A stretch of DNA of 64,000 bases from Rubrivivax gelatinosus IL144 (GTDB taxonomy: Bacteria; Pseudomonadota; Gammaproteobacteria; Burkholderiales; Burkholderiaceae_C). Under the pieces are notes generated by a model that was not told the DNA's origin, searched no databases, and saw nothing but the letters and a program-made list of their open reading frames with translations. The position numbers and the translations under genes were made by a program. Each line of letters starts with the position of its first letter. The first letter of the stretch is position 1. Positions 32,860-49,848 of this stretch are shown piece by piece. The DNA lies in the NCBI RefSeq assembly GCF_000284255.1, contig NC_017075.1, forward strand, positions 3,038,001 through 3,102,000, in the 5' to 3' direction.

Positions 32860-34533
32860 TCAGAACAGACCGACGACGCGGCCGTCCTCGGTGAGGTCGA
32901 TGACCTCGGCGGCCGGAGTCTTGGGCAGGCCGGGCATGGTCATCACGTCGCCGCAGACCATGACGATGAACTCGGCGCCGGCGGCCAGGCGCACCTCGCG
33001 CACGTCGAGCACGTGGCCGCTGGGCGCGCCGCGGCGCTTGGCGTCGGTGGAGAAGCTGTACTGCGTCTTGGCGATGCAGATCGGCCAGCGGCCGTAGCCC
33101 TCGGCCTGCAGGTGCTCGATGCGCGCACGCACCGCCGCCGGCGCCTCGACGTCGGCCGCGCCGTAGACGCGCGTCGCGACCTTGCGCAGCTTCTCCCACA
33201 GCGTGTCGTCGTCGTCGTAGACGAAACGCGGCGTGCTCGGCTGCTCGAACAGGCGCACGACCTCGCGCGCCAGGTCTTCGGCACCGGCGCCGCCCTCGGC
33301 CCAGTGGCGTGCCAGCGCGATCGGCACGCCCCAGCCCTGCACACGCTCGCGCAGCAGCGCGTGCTCGGCCTCGGTGTCGGCGCTGAAGTGGTTGACGGCG
33401 ACGACGCAGGGCAGGCCGTAGACGCCGCGCACGTTGTCGACGTGGCGGCGCAGGTTGTCCAGCCCGCGCTCGAGCGCGCCCAGGGCCTCGCGGCCCAGTT
33501 CGGCCAGCGCCGCGCCGCCGTGGTGCTTGAGCGCCCGCACCGTCGCGACGACGACCGCCGCGTCGGGCCTGAGCCCCGACTTGCGGCACTTGATGTCGAG
33601 GAACTTCTCCGCGCCCAGGTCGGCGCCGAAGCCGGCTTCGGTGACGACGACGTCGGCGAGCTTCAGCGCCGTCTTCGTCGCCAGCACCGAGTTGCAGCCG
33701 TGGGCGATGTTGGCGAACGGGCCGCCGTGCAGGATGGCCGGCGTGTGCTCCAGCGTCTGCACGAGGTTGGGCGCGAAGGCGTCCTTGAGCAGCACCGCCA
33801 TCGCGCCGTGCACCTTCAGGTCGCGGGCGTGCACCGGCAGGCGAGAGCGCGTCTCGGCGACGACGATGTTGCCCAGGCGCTGCTTCAGGTCGGCCAGCGA
33901 GGTCGCCAGGCAGAAGATGGCCATCACCTCGCTGGCGACGACGATGTCGAAGCCGTCCTCGCGCGGCACGCCGTTGCCCGGGCCGCCGAGGCCGACGGTG
34001 ATGTCGCGCAGCGCGCGGTCGTTCATGTCCATCACGCGCTTGAAGCCGATGCGGCGCACGTCGATGTCCAGCGCGTTGCCGTGGTGCACGTGGTTGTCGA
34101 TCGCCGCGGCCAGCAGGTTGTTGGCCAGCGCGATGGCGGCGAAGTCGCCGGTGAAGTGCAGGTTGATGTCCTCCATCGGCACCACCTGCGCGTGGCCGCC
34201 GCCGGCGGCCCCGCCCTTCATGCCGAAGACCGGGCCCAGGGACGGTTCACGCAGCGCGACGATGGTCTTGCGGCCAATGCGGTTGAGCGCGTCGCCCAGG
34301 CCGACGGTGGTCGTCGTCTTGCCCTCGCCGGCCGGCGTCGGCGTGATCGCCGTCACCAGCACCAGCTTGCCGTCGGGGCGCGACTCCAGGCTGCGCAGAT
34401 AGTCCAGCGACAGCTTGGCCTTGTAGTGGCCGTAGGGCACGAGGTGCTCGTCGGCGATGCCCAGGCGGTCGCGGGCCAGGTCGGTGATGCGTTGCAGGCG
34501 GGCGTTCTGGGCAATGTCGATGTCGCTCGGCAC
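32860..34533 (-). CDS. fhs: Formate--tetrahydrofolate ligase
   Basis: The 557-residue protein has the ATP loop '[17 protein letters not shown]', '[19 protein letters not shown]', '[14 protein letters not shown]' and '[10 protein letters not shown]', all hallmarks of Fhs. It makes 10-formyl-THF from formate, THF and ATP, feeding one-carbon metabolism. I chose GTG 34533, with GGAG five bases upstream; GTG 34539 is the alternative but lies on top of that site. The gene is monocistronic, divergent from the UPF0149-family gene. The 184-bp region between them holds nothing further I can identify. Confidence 0.94.
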   Translation of the reverse strand: MPSDIDIAQNARLQRITDLARDRLGIADEHLVPYGHYKAKLSLDYLRSLESRPDGKLVLVTAITPTPAGEGKTTTTVGLGDALNRIGRKTIVALREPSLGPVFGMKGGAAGGGHAQVVPMEDINLHFTGDFAAIALANNLLAAAIDNHVHHGNALDIDVRRIGFKRVMDMNDRALRDITVGLGGPGNGVPREDGFDIVVASEVMAIFCLATSLADLKQRLGNIVVAETRSRLPVHARDLKVHGAMAVLLKDAFAPNLVQTLEHTPAILHGGPFANIAHGCNSVLATKTALKLADVVVTEAGFGADLGAEKFLDIKCRKSGLRPDAAVVVATVRALKHHGGAALAELGREALGALERGLDNLRRHVDNVRGVYGLPCVVAVNHFSADTEAEHALLRERVQGWGVPIALARHWAEGGAGAEDLAREVVRLFEQPSTPRFVYDDDDTLWEKLRKVATRVYGAADVEAPAAVRARIEHLQAEGYGRWPICIAKTQYSFSTDAKRRGAPSGHVLDVREVRLAAGAEFIVMVCGDVMTMPGLPKTPAAEVIDLTEDGRVVGLF

Positions 34534-34717
34534 GGGCACTCCGAAAACGGGGGGCGGGCAAAGCGGGCGATTGTGCTGCCGAAGCCTGTTTCTTGCCCCG
34601 CCGGCAGCGGTTTGCCGGGGTCCGGGCGTCGGGCGGGCACGACGCCTGCACCGTTCAACGGCCGCCAGCTTGATCGGCAATGGCAAAAACCGCCTGCGAC
34701 ATAGGACAATCCCTAGT

Positions 34718-35335
34718 GTGGACTACCCCGAATACGACCCTTCCCTGCAGACCACGCCGCTCGCCGACGAGGAACTCGACGAACTCGACGCGCTGCTGCA
34801 GGAACTCCCCGCCGACGAGGCGATGAACGTCGAGGCGCTCGACGGTTACCTGACCGCGCTGGTGGTCGGCCCCGGCAGCCTCTCGCGGCTGCACACCCGC
34901 CAGTGGATGCCGGTGATCTGGGGCGGCGACGGCGACGGGCCGGCGCCGTTCGCCAGCGGCAAGCGCCGCAAGCGCGTCGTCTTCCTCGTGCTGCGCCATC
35001 TGCACGCCATCGAAAGCGTGCTGAAGACGCGGCCCGACGACTGGCAGCCGGTGTTCAGCGTCGCCGAGACCGCCGACGGCGAGATCATCGACGCCGAGGA
35101 CTGGTGCATCGGCTTCCTCGCCGCCGTCGGCCTGGACGCCGCGGCCTGGGAACCGCTGTTCGACGACCCGGCCTACGGCCCGGCGCTGGTGCCGCTGGCG
35201 CTGCTCGGCGGTGACGACGAAACCTTGTCGAGCACCGACCGCGAACGGCTGCAGGATCCGCTGGAACGCGACGAGCTGTCGCGCGCCGTGGCCGACGTCG
35301 TGCCGCGCATCCCCGAGTTCGCCGCCGCCGTCTGA
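34718..35335 (+). CDS. UPF0149 (YecA/YgfB-like) family protein
   Basis: The 205-residue acidic protein starts at GTG. '[16 protein letters not shown]' and '[15 protein letters not shown]' match the UPF0149 family, all-helical proteins without known catalytic residues. No zinc-binding SEC-C tail is present at the C-terminus, unlike many YecA proteins. Function unknown. It ends 4 bp from the convergent hybrid kinase gene. Confidence 0.8.
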   Translation: MDYPEYDPSLQTTPLADEELDELDALLQELPADEAMNVEALDGYLTALVVGPGSLSRLHTRQWMPVIWGGDGDGPAPFASGKRRKRVVFLVLRHLHAIESVLKTRPDDWQPVFSVAETADGEIIDAEDWCIGFLAAVGLDAAAWEPLFDDPAYGPALVPLALLGGDDETLSSTDRERLQDPLERDELSRAVADVVPRIPEFAAAV

Positions 35336-35339
35336 AGCC

Positions 35340-38021
<2,682 letters not shown>

Positions 38022-38107
38022 GGACGGCGGCTGCGGCGGATCATAGGCAGCGCCGATGCCCCACGCGGCTCGGGCGCTTCCCCTATCCCCAGACCGACAT
38101 CCCCCGA

Positions 38108-38410
38108 GTGAACGACTCCATCACCCTGCCCGCGTCCTTCGTCTCGCTGTACCAGCCCGAGGGCCGCACGCGGCCCGAGCTGCCGCTGCGCGAGATCGCC
38201 GAGCGCCACGAACTCTGCGAGGACATGGCCCAGATGCTGGCCGAGCCGGCGCGCGCGCTGCCGCTGGCGCTGGGCATCACCGAAGCCGACGTGCTCGAAC
38301 GCATGCACGCCGTCGCCGGCGCCGACGACACCGGGCTGTCGCCGGCCGAGGCGACCTGGGTCGTGCGCCGGCTGGCCGAACTGCTGGGCTGGCCGGATCC
38401 GGGCGCCTGA
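38108..38410 (+). CDS. Small conserved Burkholderiales protein (100 residues)
   Basis: The protein starts at GTG 38108 and contains 'FVSLYQPEGRTRPELPLREI' and 'EATWVVRRLAELLGWPDPG', which I recall from short conserved proteins sometimes labelled 'ATPase with chaperone activity'. No ATP-binding motif is present, so that label is not supported here. It is helical and acidic with no export signal. It stands alone between the hybrid kinase and glycogen genes. Confidence 0.65.
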   Translation: MNDSITLPASFVSLYQPEGRTRPELPLREIAERHELCEDMAQMLAEPARALPLALGITEADVLERMHAVAGADDTGLSPAEATWVVRRLAELLGWPDPGA

Positions 38411-38431
38411 ACCGCGCCCGGCGGGCGGCCT

Positions 38432-39904
38432 TCAGCGCAGGCCGTCGGCGCGCAGCGGCGCCAGGGCCTCGTCGTAGAGCGCGAGGTACTCGCGCGCCGG
38501 CCCTTCCCAGGAGTGCTGCTGCACCATCGCCCGCGCGCGCAGCTGCGCCCACAGCGCCGGCTGGCGCCGCGCCTCGAGCGCCCGCTGCACCGCCTGGGCG
38601 AAAGCCTGCGGGCTGGCGGCGTCGAAGACGAAGCCGGTGGCGCGGTCCTCGGCCACCGCCGCGGCGCTGGCGTCGACCACCGTGTCGGCGAGGCCGCCGA
38701 CGCGGCGCACGATCGGCAGCGTGCCGTAGCGCAGGCCGTAGAGCTGGGTCAGCCCGCAGGGCTCGAAGCGCGAAGGCACGGCGATCGCGTCGGCACCGGC
38801 GATCAGCCGATGGGCACGCGCCTCGTCGTAGCCGGTGAAGACCTGCACCCGGCCCGGCGCCTGCGCCTGCGCGGCGCGGAACGCCGACTCCAGCGCGGCG
38901 TCTCCGGTGCCCTGGATCGCGAACTGCACGCCCTGGCCGATCAGCTCGGGCAGCGCGGCGAGCACCAGGTCCAGCCCCTTCTGGGAGGTCAGGCGCGAGA
39001 CGATGGCCACGACCAGCGCCGCGTCGTCGATCTCCAGCCCGGCCTCGGTCTGCAGCGCGCGGCGGCAGGCGGCCTTGCCGTCGGGGCGCGCGGCGTCGTA
39101 GGACGCGGCGATCGCCGGGTCGGCGGCCGGATTCCAGACCGCGGTGTCGATGCCGTTGAGGATGCCGCGCACGTGCGCCGAGCGCGAACGGATCACGCCG
39201 TCCAGGCCGCAGCCGAACTCCAGCGTCGAGATCTCGCGCGCATAGGTCGGGCTGACGGTGGTCACGCGGTCCGAGAACTTCAGCCCGGCCTTCATGAAGC
39301 TCAGCTGGCCGTGGTACTCCAGCCCGGCCGGCGACATCAGCCGCGAGGCCAGGCCCAGCGGCGCCCAGTCGTGCATCGGGAACAGGCCCTGGTAGGCCAG
39401 GTTGTGCACGGTGTAGACCGAGGCCGCCGGCGTCGCCGCGTGGTCGGCGATGTAGGCGCAGCTCATCGCCGCGTGCCAGTCGTGCGCGTGCACGACGTCG
39501 GGCGCCCATTCCGGGTCGGCGTCGCCGGCGGCCAGGTGGGCGGCGATCCAGCCCAGCAGTGCGAAACGCTGCAGGTTGTCGGGCCACTCCTCGCCGTGCG
39601 CGTTCTGGTAGGGGCTGCCGCCGCGCTTGTAGAGGTACGGCGCCTCGACGATGTAGGCCACCAGGCCGTCGCCCGGCAGCCGCGCGCGCAGCAGGCGCAC
39701 GCGCAGCGCGCCGAAGCAGGCGCCGATGTCGATGACGCAGCGCAGGCCGCTGACCTGCTCGAGGATCGCCGGCAGCCCGGGCAGCAACAGGCGCACGTCG
39801 GTGCCCTGCTGCGCCTGCGCCACCGGCAGCGCGGCGACGACGTCGGCCAGGCCGCCGGTCTTGACCAGCGGGAAGACTTCGGCCGCGACGTGCAGCACCT
39901 TCAT
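38432..39904 (-). CDS. glgA: Glycogen synthase (ADP-glucose)
   Basis: The 490-residue GT5 enzyme begins '[19 protein letters not shown]', where KTGGL binds ADP-glucose. It also has '[12 protein letters not shown]', '[12 protein letters not shown]' and '[18 protein letters not shown]'. It extends alpha-1,4-glucan in the cytoplasm. I chose the Met directly before the conserved strand. An in-frame ATG five codons earlier (39919) overlaps the glgC stop as ATGA and may be used instead, with coupled translation. It is the second gene after glgC. Confidence 0.95.
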   Translation of the reverse strand: MKVLHVAAEVFPLVKTGGLADVVAALPVAQAQQGTDVRLLLPGLPAILEQVSGLRCVIDIGACFGALRVRLLRARLPGDGLVAYIVEAPYLYKRGGSPYQNAHGEEWPDNLQRFALLGWIAAHLAAGDADPEWAPDVVHAHDWHAAMSCAYIADHAATPAASVYTVHNLAYQGLFPMHDWAPLGLASRLMSPAGLEYHGQLSFMKAGLKFSDRVTTVSPTYAREISTLEFGCGLDGVIRSRSAHVRGILNGIDTAVWNPAADPAIAASYDAARPDGKAACRRALQTEAGLEIDDAALVVAIVSRLTSQKGLDLVLAALPELIGQGVQFAIQGTGDAALESAFRAAQAQAPGRVQVFTGYDEARAHRLIAGADAIAVPSRFEPCGLTQLYGLRYGTLPIVRRVGGLADTVVDASAAAVAEDRATGFVFDAASPQAFAQAVQRALEARRQPALWAQLRARAMVQQHSWEGPAREYLALYDEALAPLRADGLR

Positions 39905-39915
39905 GGTTCGGCTCG

Positions 39916-41181
39916 TCATTGCAGCGCGCGCAGCATCTCCCGCGTGACGAGCACGATGCCGGATTCGGTACGGTAGAAACGCGCTGCGTCGGCGGCCGGG
40001 TCCTCGCCGATGACCATGCCGTCGGGGATCACGCAGTCGCGGTCGACGACCACCCGCGTGACGCGCGCATGACGGCCGATCTGGGCGCCCGGCAGCAGCA
40101 CCGCCCAGTTGACCGAGGCATAGGAGTGCACGCGCACCTGCGAGAACAGCACTGAGCGGTAGACCGCGCCGGAGACGATGCAGCCGCCGGAGACCATCGA
40201 CTCGATCGCCAGCCCGCGTCGGTCGTCCTGGTTGTGCACGAACTTGGCCGGCGGCAGCTGCGGCTGGTAGGTCCAGATCGGCCAGTTGGTGTCGTAGAGG
40301 TTGAGCAGCGGGTCGGTCGCCGTCAGGTCGATGTTGGCGTCCCAGTAGGCGTCGATCGTGCCGACGTCGCGCCAGTACGGGCCGGTGCCGGCGCGCGTGC
40401 CGACGCAGCTCAGCTCGAACGGGTGCGCCACGGCGACGCCGGCGCGCACCATCTTGGGGATGATGTCCTTGCCGAAGTCGTGACTCGAGTTCGGGTCGGC
40501 CATGTCGCGCTCGAGCTCGCGGTACAGGTAGCGGGCGTTGAAGACGTAGATGCCCATGCTGGCCAGCGCGCGGTCGGGCTTGCCCGGCAGGCACGGCGGG
40601 TCGGCAGGTTTCTCGACGAAGTCGAGGATGCGGCGGTTCTCGTCGATGTGCATGACGCCGAAGGCGGTGGCGTCCTGGCGCGGCACCTCGATGCAGCCGA
40701 CGGTGCACTCGCGGCCCTGGGCGACGTGGTCGGCCAGCATCAGCGCGTAGTTCTGCTTGTAGACGTGGTCGCCGGCCAGGACGACCACGTAGTCCGCCTT
40801 GTAGGCCGCCAGGATGTCCTGGTTCTGGTAGACGGCGTCGGCCGTGCCGCGGTACCAGCTCTCCTCGTCGACACGCTGCTGCGCCGGCAGCAGGTCAACG
40901 AACTCGTTCATCTCGGACTTCAGGAAGGCCCAGCCGCGCTGCAGGTGGCGCAGCAGGCTGTGGCTCTTGTACTGGGTGATGACGCCGATGCGGCGGATGC
41001 CCGAGTTCAGACAGTTCGACAGCGCGAAGTCGACGATCCGGAACTTGCCGCCGAAGTACACCGCCGGCTTGGCCCGGTTGTCGGTGAGATTCTTCAGGCG
41101 CGTGCCACGCCCCCCCGCAAGGACCAGCGCGATCGAACGGCGCGGAAGGTCGAAGCTGGAGGCGGGATCGATGGGTTTCAT
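39916..41181 (-). CDS. glgC: Glucose-1-phosphate adenylyltransferase
   Basis: The 421-residue protein has '[16 protein letters not shown]' (nucleotide binding), '[14 protein letters not shown]', '[13 protein letters not shown]' and 'FVEKPADPP' (glucose-1-phosphate contact), and a C-terminal left-handed beta-helix. It makes ADP-glucose, the committed step of glycogen synthesis, normally under allosteric control. The ATG follows AGGAG. It is the first gene of the minus-strand glgCA unit, divergent from glgP. Confidence 0.96.
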   Translation of the reverse strand: MKPIDPASSFDLPRRSIALVLAGGRGTRLKNLTDNRAKPAVYFGGKFRIVDFALSNCLNSGIRRIGVITQYKSHSLLRHLQRGWAFLKSEMNEFVDLLPAQQRVDEESWYRGTADAVYQNQDILAAYKADYVVVLAGDHVYKQNYALMLADHVAQGRECTVGCIEVPRQDATAFGVMHIDENRRILDFVEKPADPPCLPGKPDRALASMGIYVFNARYLYRELERDMADPNSSHDFGKDIIPKMVRAGVAVAHPFELSCVGTRAGTGPYWRDVGTIDAYWDANIDLTATDPLLNLYDTNWPIWTYQPQLPPAKFVHNQDDRRGLAIESMVSGGCIVSGAVYRSVLFSQVRVHSYASVNWAVLLPGAQIGRHARVTRVVVDRDCVIPDGMVIGEDPAADAARFYRTESGIVLVTREMLRALQ

Positions 41182-41529
41182 GGCTGTCTCCTGGCCGGTA
41201 GGACGTTCGGTTGAAGCAACGGAATTACAAAGCAGGAACACGCCCGGCGGCGCCGCGTGGCCAACGCAGCGTCACACCAGAACGTGAAGATGGGGAGTGG
41301 AAATGGCGCCAACGTCCTGTCGCACCTACATTTCGGCGCGCGGGCGTGGCTAGAATCGTTGTCGGACACCGAAAGCAGGTCGGCATTTTCTGTAGTTTTA
41401 CTACATGACCGTGTCGGCGTACGGCGTCGTGACTCGCGCAGGGATCCCGGGAATCGGGGACTACGCGGCACGGCCCATGCATCGGTGCCGCCAACCGGCC
41501 CCGTGTTCGCCCAACCGCTGCAGACCGCC
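41182..41529. promoter_or_regulatory. Divergent glycogen control region with HexR-like palindrome (41391-41405)
   Basis: This 348-bp gene-free region separates glgC and glgP starts. TGTAGT-TTT-ACTACA at 41391-41405 is a perfect 6-bp inverted repeat with a 3-bp centre and fits the TGTA-N7-TACA shape of HexR sites in proteobacteria. TAGAAT at 41351-41356 could be a -10 element. No riboswitch or small gene was seen in the rest. Confidence 0.5.
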
Positions 41530-43974
<2,445 letters not shown>

Positions 43975-44038
43975 CCGTCACCGTCAGGCGCCATCATCGC
44001 CTGCGCCACCACGTCCCGTCAGAGGAGAAAGCGTCTTG

Positions 44039-46210
44039 ATGCTCGAGTCCCACGTCGTCGATCTGGTCTGCAGCGGGCGCCACGGCGATCCGTTCGCCGT
44101 GCTGGGGCCGCACCCCGACGACCAAGGCGCCACCTGGGTGCGCGTCTTTCTTCCCGGGGCCGTGGCAGTCGAGGCGCTGGGCGTCAAGGGCGGCCGGCGC
44201 GGCAAGCTCGCGCTGCGCCACCCCGACGGCTTCTTCGAAGGCAAGCTGCGCAACGGCGGCTACTACCGCCTGGGCGTCACCTGGCACGACGGCGCCACCT
44301 CGGTCATCGAAGACCCGTACCGCTTCGGCACGGTGCTCGGCGAAATGGACGTCTGGCTGCTCGGCGAAGGCTCGCACCTGCGGCCCTTCGAGGTGCTGGG
44401 CGCGACGCCGCGCACCTTCGACGGCGTCGCCGGCACGGCCTTCGCCGTCTGGGCGCCGAATGCCGAGCGCGTCTCGATCGTCGGCGACTTCAACTTCTGG
44501 GACGGCCGCCGCCACCCGATGCGGCTGCGCCGCGAGTGCGGCGTCTGGGAGCTGTTCCTGCCGGGCGTCGGCGAAGGCGCGCGCTACAAGTTCGAGATCC
44601 TGTCGCGCTCGGGCGAGCTGCTGCCGCTGAAGGCCGACCCTTACGCGCGCCAGTCCGAGCTGCGCCCGGCCACGGCCAGCGTCGTCGCCGCCATGCCGCT
44701 GCCGGTCGCCGCCTCGGCCCAGCGCCAGCACGCCAACGCGCTGGACGCGCCGCTGTCCATCTACGAGGTTCACCTGGGCAGCTGGCGGCGCAAGCCCGAG
44801 GACGGCAACCGCTGGCTGAACTGGGACGAACTCGCCGACGAACTGATCGCCTACGCCCAGGACATGGGTTTCACGCACCTGGAGCTGCTGCCGGTCAGCG
44901 AGCACCCGTTCGACGGTTCCTGGGGCTACCAGCCGCTGGGCATGTACGCCCCGACCTCGCGCTTCGGCGACGCCGAGGGCTTCCGCCGCTTCGTCGACCG
45001 GGCCCACGAGGCCGGCGTCGGCGTGCTGCTGGACTGGGTGCCGGCACACTTCCCCGGCGACGCCCACGGGCTGGCGCAGTTCGACGGCACACACCTCTAC
45101 GAGTACGCCGACCCGCGCGAAGGCTTCCACAACGACTGGAACTCGCTGATCTACAACTACGGCCGCACCGAGGTGCGCAACTTCCTCGTCGGCAGCGCGC
45201 TGTACTGGCTGGAGCGCTTCGGCGTCGACGGCCTGCGCGTCGACGCGGTGGCCTCGATGCTCTACCGCGACTACAGCCGCAAGGCCGGCGAGTGGATCCC
45301 CAACGTGCACGGCGGCCGCGAGAACCTCGAGGCCATCGCCTTCCTCAAGCGCACCAACGAGGTCATCGGCAACGAGCGCGCGCAGGCGGTGACGATCGCC
45401 GAGGAGTCGACCGCCTTCCCGGCCGTCTCGCGCCCGACCTACGCCGGCGGCCTGGGCTTCCACTACAAGTGGAACATGGGCTGGATGCACGACACGCTGC
45501 AGTACATGTCGCGCGAGCCGGTGCACCGGCGCTTCCACCACGGCGAGATGACCTTCGGCCTGGTCTACGCCTTCCACGAGAACTTCATCCTGCCGATCTC
45601 GCACGACGAGGTCGTGCACGGCAAGGGCTCGCTGCTGGGCAAGATGCCGGGCGACCGCTGGCAGAAGTTCGCCAACCTGCGCGCCTACTACGGCTTCATG
45701 TGGGGCCACCCGGGCAAGAAGCTGCTGTTCATGGGCTGCGAGTTCGCCCAGGAAGCCGAGTGGAACCACGACCAGAGCCTGGACTGGCACCTGCTGGCCG
45801 ACGACCACCACGCCGGCACGCAGCGCCTGGTGCGCGACCTGAACCGCCTCTACCGCGCCAGCCCGGCGCTGCATACGCGCGACTTCAGCGGCGACGGCTT
45901 CGAGTGGATCTGCCACGACGCCGCCGACGAGAGCCTGCTGAGCTTCGTGCGCCGCGGCCGCGACGGCGAGCTGATGCTGGTCGTCTGCAACTTCACGCCG
46001 GTCGTGCGCCAGGCCTACCGCGTCGGCGTGCCGGCGGCCGGGCGCTGGATCGAGCGGCTGAACACCGACTCGGGCTACTACGGCGGCAGCAACGTCGGCA
46101 CGCCCTTCGGCGCCGCCGCCAGCGAGCCGCAGCCCTGGCAGGGCCGCAGCCAGTCGATCGTGGTCACCATTCCGCCGCTGGCCACGGTGTTCTTCGAATG
46201 GACCGCCTGA
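44039..46210 (+). CDS. glgB: 1,4-alpha-glucan branching enzyme
   Basis: The 723-residue GH13 enzyme has two N-terminal beta-sandwich domains, then the catalytic barrel: '[18 protein letters not shown]' (nucleophile Asp), '[10 protein letters not shown]' (acid/base Glu) and '[15 protein letters not shown]' (second Asp). It adds alpha-1,6 branches to glycogen. The ribosome site GAGGAG precedes ATG 44039 by 11 bases; the adjoining TTG at 44036 is at a better distance and could be used. glgX overlaps its end by 13 bp. Confidence 0.96.
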   Translation: MLESHVVDLVCSGRHGDPFAVLGPHPDDQGATWVRVFLPGAVAVEALGVKGGRRGKLALRHPDGFFEGKLRNGGYYRLGVTWHDGATSVIEDPYRFGTVLGEMDVWLLGEGSHLRPFEVLGATPRTFDGVAGTAFAVWAPNAERVSIVGDFNFWDGRRHPMRLRRECGVWELFLPGVGEGARYKFEILSRSGELLPLKADPYARQSELRPATASVVAAMPLPVAASAQRQHANALDAPLSIYEVHLGSWRRKPEDGNRWLNWDELADELIAYAQDMGFTHLELLPVSEHPFDGSWGYQPLGMYAPTSRFGDAEGFRRFVDRAHEAGVGVLLDWVPAHFPGDAHGLAQFDGTHLYEYADPREGFHNDWNSLIYNYGRTEVRNFLVGSALYWLERFGVDGLRVDAVASMLYRDYSRKAGEWIPNVHGGRENLEAIAFLKRTNEVIGNERAQAVTIAEESTAFPAVSRPTYAGGLGFHYKWNMGWMHDTLQYMSREPVHRRFHHGEMTFGLVYAFHENFILPISHDEVVHGKGSLLGKMPGDRWQKFANLRAYYGFMWGHPGKKLLFMGCEFAQEAEWNHDQSLDWHLLADDHHAGTQRLVRDLNRLYRASPALHTRDFSGDGFEWICHDAADESLLSFVRRGRDGELMLVVCNFTPVVRQAYRVGVPAAGRWIERLNTDSGYYGGSNVGTPFGAAASEPQPWQGRSQSIVVTIPPLATVFFEWTA

Positions 46211-48261
46211 CCGGCATGCTGCAGGCCGGCCGCTCGTGGCCGCTGGGCGCGAGCTGGGACGGCCATGGCGTCAACTTCGCGGTCTTCTCGGCGCACGCCA
46301 GCGCCGTCGAGCTGTGCCTGTTCGACGCCGAGGGCACGCACGAGATCGCCCGCGCGGCGCTGCCGGCGCAAAGCGGCGACGTCTGGCACGGCTACCTGCC
46401 CGGCGCCAAGCCGGGGCTGATCTACGGCCTGCGCGCCCACGGCCCCTGGCGCCCGGAGCGCGGCCACCGCTTCAACCCGCACAAGGTGCTGCTCGACCCC
46501 TGGGCGCGCGAGATCGTCGGCAGCTTCGACTGGAGCGGCCCGCATTTCGCCAACGACCGCGAGCACCCGCTGGACCTGGACATGCACGACAACGCGCGCC
46601 AGGCGCTCAAGGCGCGTGTCGTGCACGACCACGTCGACTGGTACGGCGACGCGCACCCGCGCACGCCGCTGGCCGACACCGTGATCTACGAGCTGCACGT
46701 CAAGGGCTTCACGCGCCGCATGCTGGGCGTTCCCGAGGCGGTGCGCGGCAGCTACGCCGGGCTGGCCTCGGACGCCGCGATCGCCCACCTGCGCCGGCTG
46801 GGCGTCACCGCCGTCGAGCTGCTGCCGGTGCACCAGCACCTGGACGAGCAGCGCCTCGTCGCCAACGGCCTGGCCAACTACTGGGGCTACAACTCCATCG
46901 GCTTCTTCTGCCCCGAGCCGCGCTACGCCGCCACCGGCCACCCGCGCGAGGAGTTCCGCACGATGGTGCGGCGGCTGCACGCCGCGGGCATCGAGGTCAT
47001 CCTCGACGTCGTCTTCAACCACACCGCCGAGAGCGACGAGTTCGGGCCGACGATCAGCTGGCGCGGCCTGGACAACGCCAGCTGGTACCGCCTGCCCGTC
47101 GAGCAGCGCTCGGCCTACGAGAACATCACCGGCACCGGCAACGCGCTGGACCTGCGCCATCCGCGCGTGCTGCAGATGGTGCTCGACAGCCTGCGCTACT
47201 GGGTGCAGGAGATGCACGTCGACGGCTTCCGCTTCGACCTCGCGCCGGTGCTGGCGCGCGGCGACTGGGGTTTCGAGGCCGCCGGCGCCTTCTTCAAGAC
47301 GCTGGCCCAGGACCCGGTGCTCGCCGGCGCCAAGCTGATCGCCGAGCCCTGGGACATCGGCCCGGGCGGCTACCAGCTCGGCCACTTCCCCAGCGGCTGG
47401 CTGGAGTGGAACGACCGCTTTCGCGACTGCGCGCGGGCGTTTTGGCTCGGCGGCGACTGCCGGCGCGGCGAACTGGCGCTGCGCGTCGCCGGCTCCTCGG
47501 ACATCTTCCAGGCCCGGCGCCGGCCGCCCACCGAGTCGATCAACTACGTCGTCTCGCACGACGGCTTCACGCTCGCCGACCTCGTCAGCTACGACGTGCG
47601 CCACAACGAGGCCAACCTCGAGGGCAACCGCGACGGCCACGGCCACAACCTGAGCTGGAACTGCGGCATCGAGGGCCCCAGCGACGACCCCGACGTGCTG
47701 CGCCTGCGCCGGCGCCTGCAGCGCGCGCTGCTGGCCACCGTGCTGCTGTCGCAGGGCACGCCGATGCTGTGCGCCGGCGACGAACTCGGCCACACCCAGC
47801 ACGGCAACAACAACCCGTACTGCCAGGACAACGAGACGACCTGGATCGACTGGGGCCGCGCCGACGAGTCGCTGGTCGCCTTCACGGCGCACGTCATCGC
47901 GCTGAGGCGGCGCTATCTGCCGCTGGCCCAGCGCTGGTACACCGGGCTGCAGGACATGCGCGGCCGCCACGACCTGAGCTGGCTGCGCCGCGACGGCCAG
48001 GCGATGACGCTGGCCGACTGGAACGACCGCGTCTCGCGCGTGCTCGGCGCCTACATCGGCGCACCGGGCCGCACCGACTCGCCGCTGCTGCTGCTGGTCA
48101 ACGCGGTCGACGCCGACACCGGCTTCCGGCTGCCGCCGGGCGACTGGCACGCCGAACTCGACACCGCCGAAGCCGACGGCCGCAGTGCCTGGCGCGGCAG
48201 CGACGTCGACTACCCGCTGCGCGCACGCAGCCTGGTGCTGCTGCGCAACGCCGCAGCCTGA
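46198..48261 (+). CDS. glgX: Glycogen debranching enzyme
   Basis: The 687-residue GH13 isoamylase-type enzyme starts inside the end of glgB. It has '[20 protein letters not shown]' at the N-terminus, '[15 protein letters not shown]' with the nucleophile Asp, '[18 protein letters not shown]' with the catalytic Glu, and '[16 protein letters not shown]'. It removes short branches left by glycogen phosphorylase. The overlap with glgB suggests tightly coupled expression of branching and debranching enzymes. Confidence 0.96.
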   Translation: MDRLTGMLQAGRSWPLGASWDGHGVNFAVFSAHASAVELCLFDAEGTHEIARAALPAQSGDVWHGYLPGAKPGLIYGLRAHGPWRPERGHRFNPHKVLLDPWAREIVGSFDWSGPHFANDREHPLDLDMHDNARQALKARVVHDHVDWYGDAHPRTPLADTVIYELHVKGFTRRMLGVPEAVRGSYAGLASDAAIAHLRRLGVTAVELLPVHQHLDEQRLVANGLANYWGYNSIGFFCPEPRYAATGHPREEFRTMVRRLHAAGIEVILDVVFNHTAESDEFGPTISWRGLDNASWYRLPVEQRSAYENITGTGNALDLRHPRVLQMVLDSLRYWVQEMHVDGFRFDLAPVLARGDWGFEAAGAFFKTLAQDPVLAGAKLIAEPWDIGPGGYQLGHFPSGWLEWNDRFRDCARAFWLGGDCRRGELALRVAGSSDIFQARRRPPTESINYVVSHDGFTLADLVSYDVRHNEANLEGNRDGHGHNLSWNCGIEGPSDDPDVLRLRRRLQRALLATVLLSQGTPMLCAGDELGHTQHGNNNPYCQDNETTWIDWGRADESLVAFTAHVIALRRRYLPLAQRWYTGLQDMRGRHDLSWLRRDGQAMTLADWNDRVSRVLGAYIGAPGRTDSPLLLLVNAVDADTGFRLPPGDWHAELDTAEADGRSAWRGSDVDYPLRARSLVLLRNAAA

Positions 48262-48274
48262 CCCGGAGGGCACG

Positions 48275-49774
48275 ATGCGACTTCCCCGTTCGAGCGGGAT
48301 CCTGCTGCACCCCACCTCGCTGCCGGGCCCGCACGGCTCGGGCGACCTGGGCCCGGCGGCCTATCACTTCGTCGACTGGCTGGCCAGCGCCGGCCAGCGT
48401 CTGTGGCAGGTGCTGCCGCTGGGGGGCATCGGCCCCGGCAACTCGCCCTACATGAGCCCGTCGGCCTTCGCCGGCAACGTGCTGCTGATCGACCTGGGCG
48501 AGCTCCAGAGCCAGGGCTGGCTGGACGCCGCCGACCTCGAGCCCGCGCCTGGCCTGTTCGCCACCCACGTCGACTACGGGGCCGTCACCAGCTTCCGCAT
48601 GGAGCGGCTGGCGCGCGCCGCGGCCCGTTTCGCCGCGTCGGCCAGCGAGGAGTCGCGCGCCGCCTTCGACACCTTCTGCGAGTCGCACCGCAGCTGGCTC
48701 GACGATTACGCGCTGTTCATGGCGCTGTCCGAGGCGCACGAAGGCGTCGACTGGTGCGACTGGGCGCCGGGCCTGGCGCTGCGCCGCGCCGGCGCGCTGG
48801 CCACCGCCCACCGCACGCACGCCGAGCGCGTCGCCTTCTGGCGCTTCTGCCAGTGGAGCTTCTTCCGGCAGTGGGCGCAGCTGCGCGCCTACGCCGCGCG
48901 CAAGGGCGTGAAGATCGTCGGCGACGCGCCGATCTTCATCGCCCACCACAGCGCCGACGTCTGGGCCCGCCCGGAGCTCTTCGAGCTCGACCCCGAGGGC
49001 CGGCCGACCGTCGTCGCCGGCGTGCCGCCGGACTTCTTCAGCGCCACAGGCCAGCGTTGGGGCAACCCGCTGTACCGCTGGAGCGCGCACGCCGCCGAGG
49101 GCTACGCCTGGTGGATCGAACGCCTGCGCCGCACTTTCGAGCTCGTCGACATCGTGCGCATCGACCATTTCCGCGGCTTCGCGGCGCACTGGGAGATCCC
49201 GGCCTCGGAGCCGACGGCGGTCAACGGCCGCTGGGTGCCCGGCCCCGGCGCGGCGCTGTTCGAGGCCGTGCAGCAGGCGCTGGGCACGCTGCCGGTGCTG
49301 GCCGAGGACCTGGGCGTCATCACGCCCGACGTCGAGGCGCTGCGCCGGCGTTTCGAGTTCCCCGGCATGCTGATCCTGCAGTTCGCCTTCGGCGGCGACG
49401 CCGCCAACCGCTACCTGCCACACCACCACGAGCACGACGCCGTGGTCTACACCGGCACGCACGACAACGACACGGTGGCCGGCTGGTGGGCCGGGGCTTC
49501 GGACACCGAGCGCCACTTCGCGCGCGGCTACTTCGGCGTCGACGGCCACGACATGCCGTGGACGCTGATCCGCGCCGCCTGCATGAGCATCGCCGACACC
49601 GCGATCCATCCGCTGCAGGACGTGCTCTGCCTGGGCGGCGAACACCGCATGAACCGCCCCGGCGCCGACGACGGCTGCTGGCGCTGGCGTTTCCAGTGGA
49701 ACGACGTGCACCCCTGGCACGGGCGCCGGCTGGCCGAGTTCTGCCGCCTCTACGGCCGCACGCCGGCCGCTTGA
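48275..49774 (+). CDS. malQ: 4-alpha-glucanotransferase (amylomaltase)
   Basis: The 499-residue GH77 enzyme begins 'RSSGILLHPTSLPGPHGSGD' and has 'VRIDHFRGFAAHWEIP' (nucleophile Asp), 'AEDLGVITPDVEALR' and 'YTGTHDNDTVAGWW'. It disproportionates the maltodextrins released by debranching so that they can re-enter phosphorolysis. The ribosome site GGAGGG lies 5 bp before ATG. It closes the glycogen gene series. Confidence 0.96.
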   Translation: MRLPRSSGILLHPTSLPGPHGSGDLGPAAYHFVDWLASAGQRLWQVLPLGGIGPGNSPYMSPSAFAGNVLLIDLGELQSQGWLDAADLEPAPGLFATHVDYGAVTSFRMERLARAAARFAASASEESRAAFDTFCESHRSWLDDYALFMALSEAHEGVDWCDWAPGLALRRAGALATAHRTHAERVAFWRFCQWSFFRQWAQLRAYAARKGVKIVGDAPIFIAHHSADVWARPELFELDPEGRPTVVAGVPPDFFSATGQRWGNPLYRWSAHAAEGYAWWIERLRRTFELVDIVRIDHFRGFAAHWEIPASEPTAVNGRWVPGPGAALFEAVQQALGTLPVLAEDLGVITPDVEALRRRFEFPGMLILQFAFGGDAANRYLPHHHEHDAVVYTGTHDNDTVAGWWAGASDTERHFARGYFGVDGHDMPWTLIRAACMSIADTAIHPLQDVLCLGGEHRMNRPGADDGCWRWRFQWNDVHPWHGRRLAEFCRLYGRTPAA

Positions 49775-49803
49775 CGCCGACCGAGGCCGCCGCCGCGGCC
49801 ATG

Positions 49804-49828
49804 AAAAAGGGCGCCCGAGGGCGCCCTT
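49804..49828 (-). terminator. Intrinsic terminator of the second binding-protein gene
   Basis: On the minus strand AAGGGCGCC-CTCG-GGCGCCCTT, a 9-bp stem, runs into TTTT, 20 bp past the stop codon. It may also end malQ transcripts coming the other way, though the plus-strand side has a poorer T-run. Confidence 0.85.
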
Positions 49829-49848
49829 CGTGTTCGTGCGAGCAAGAC

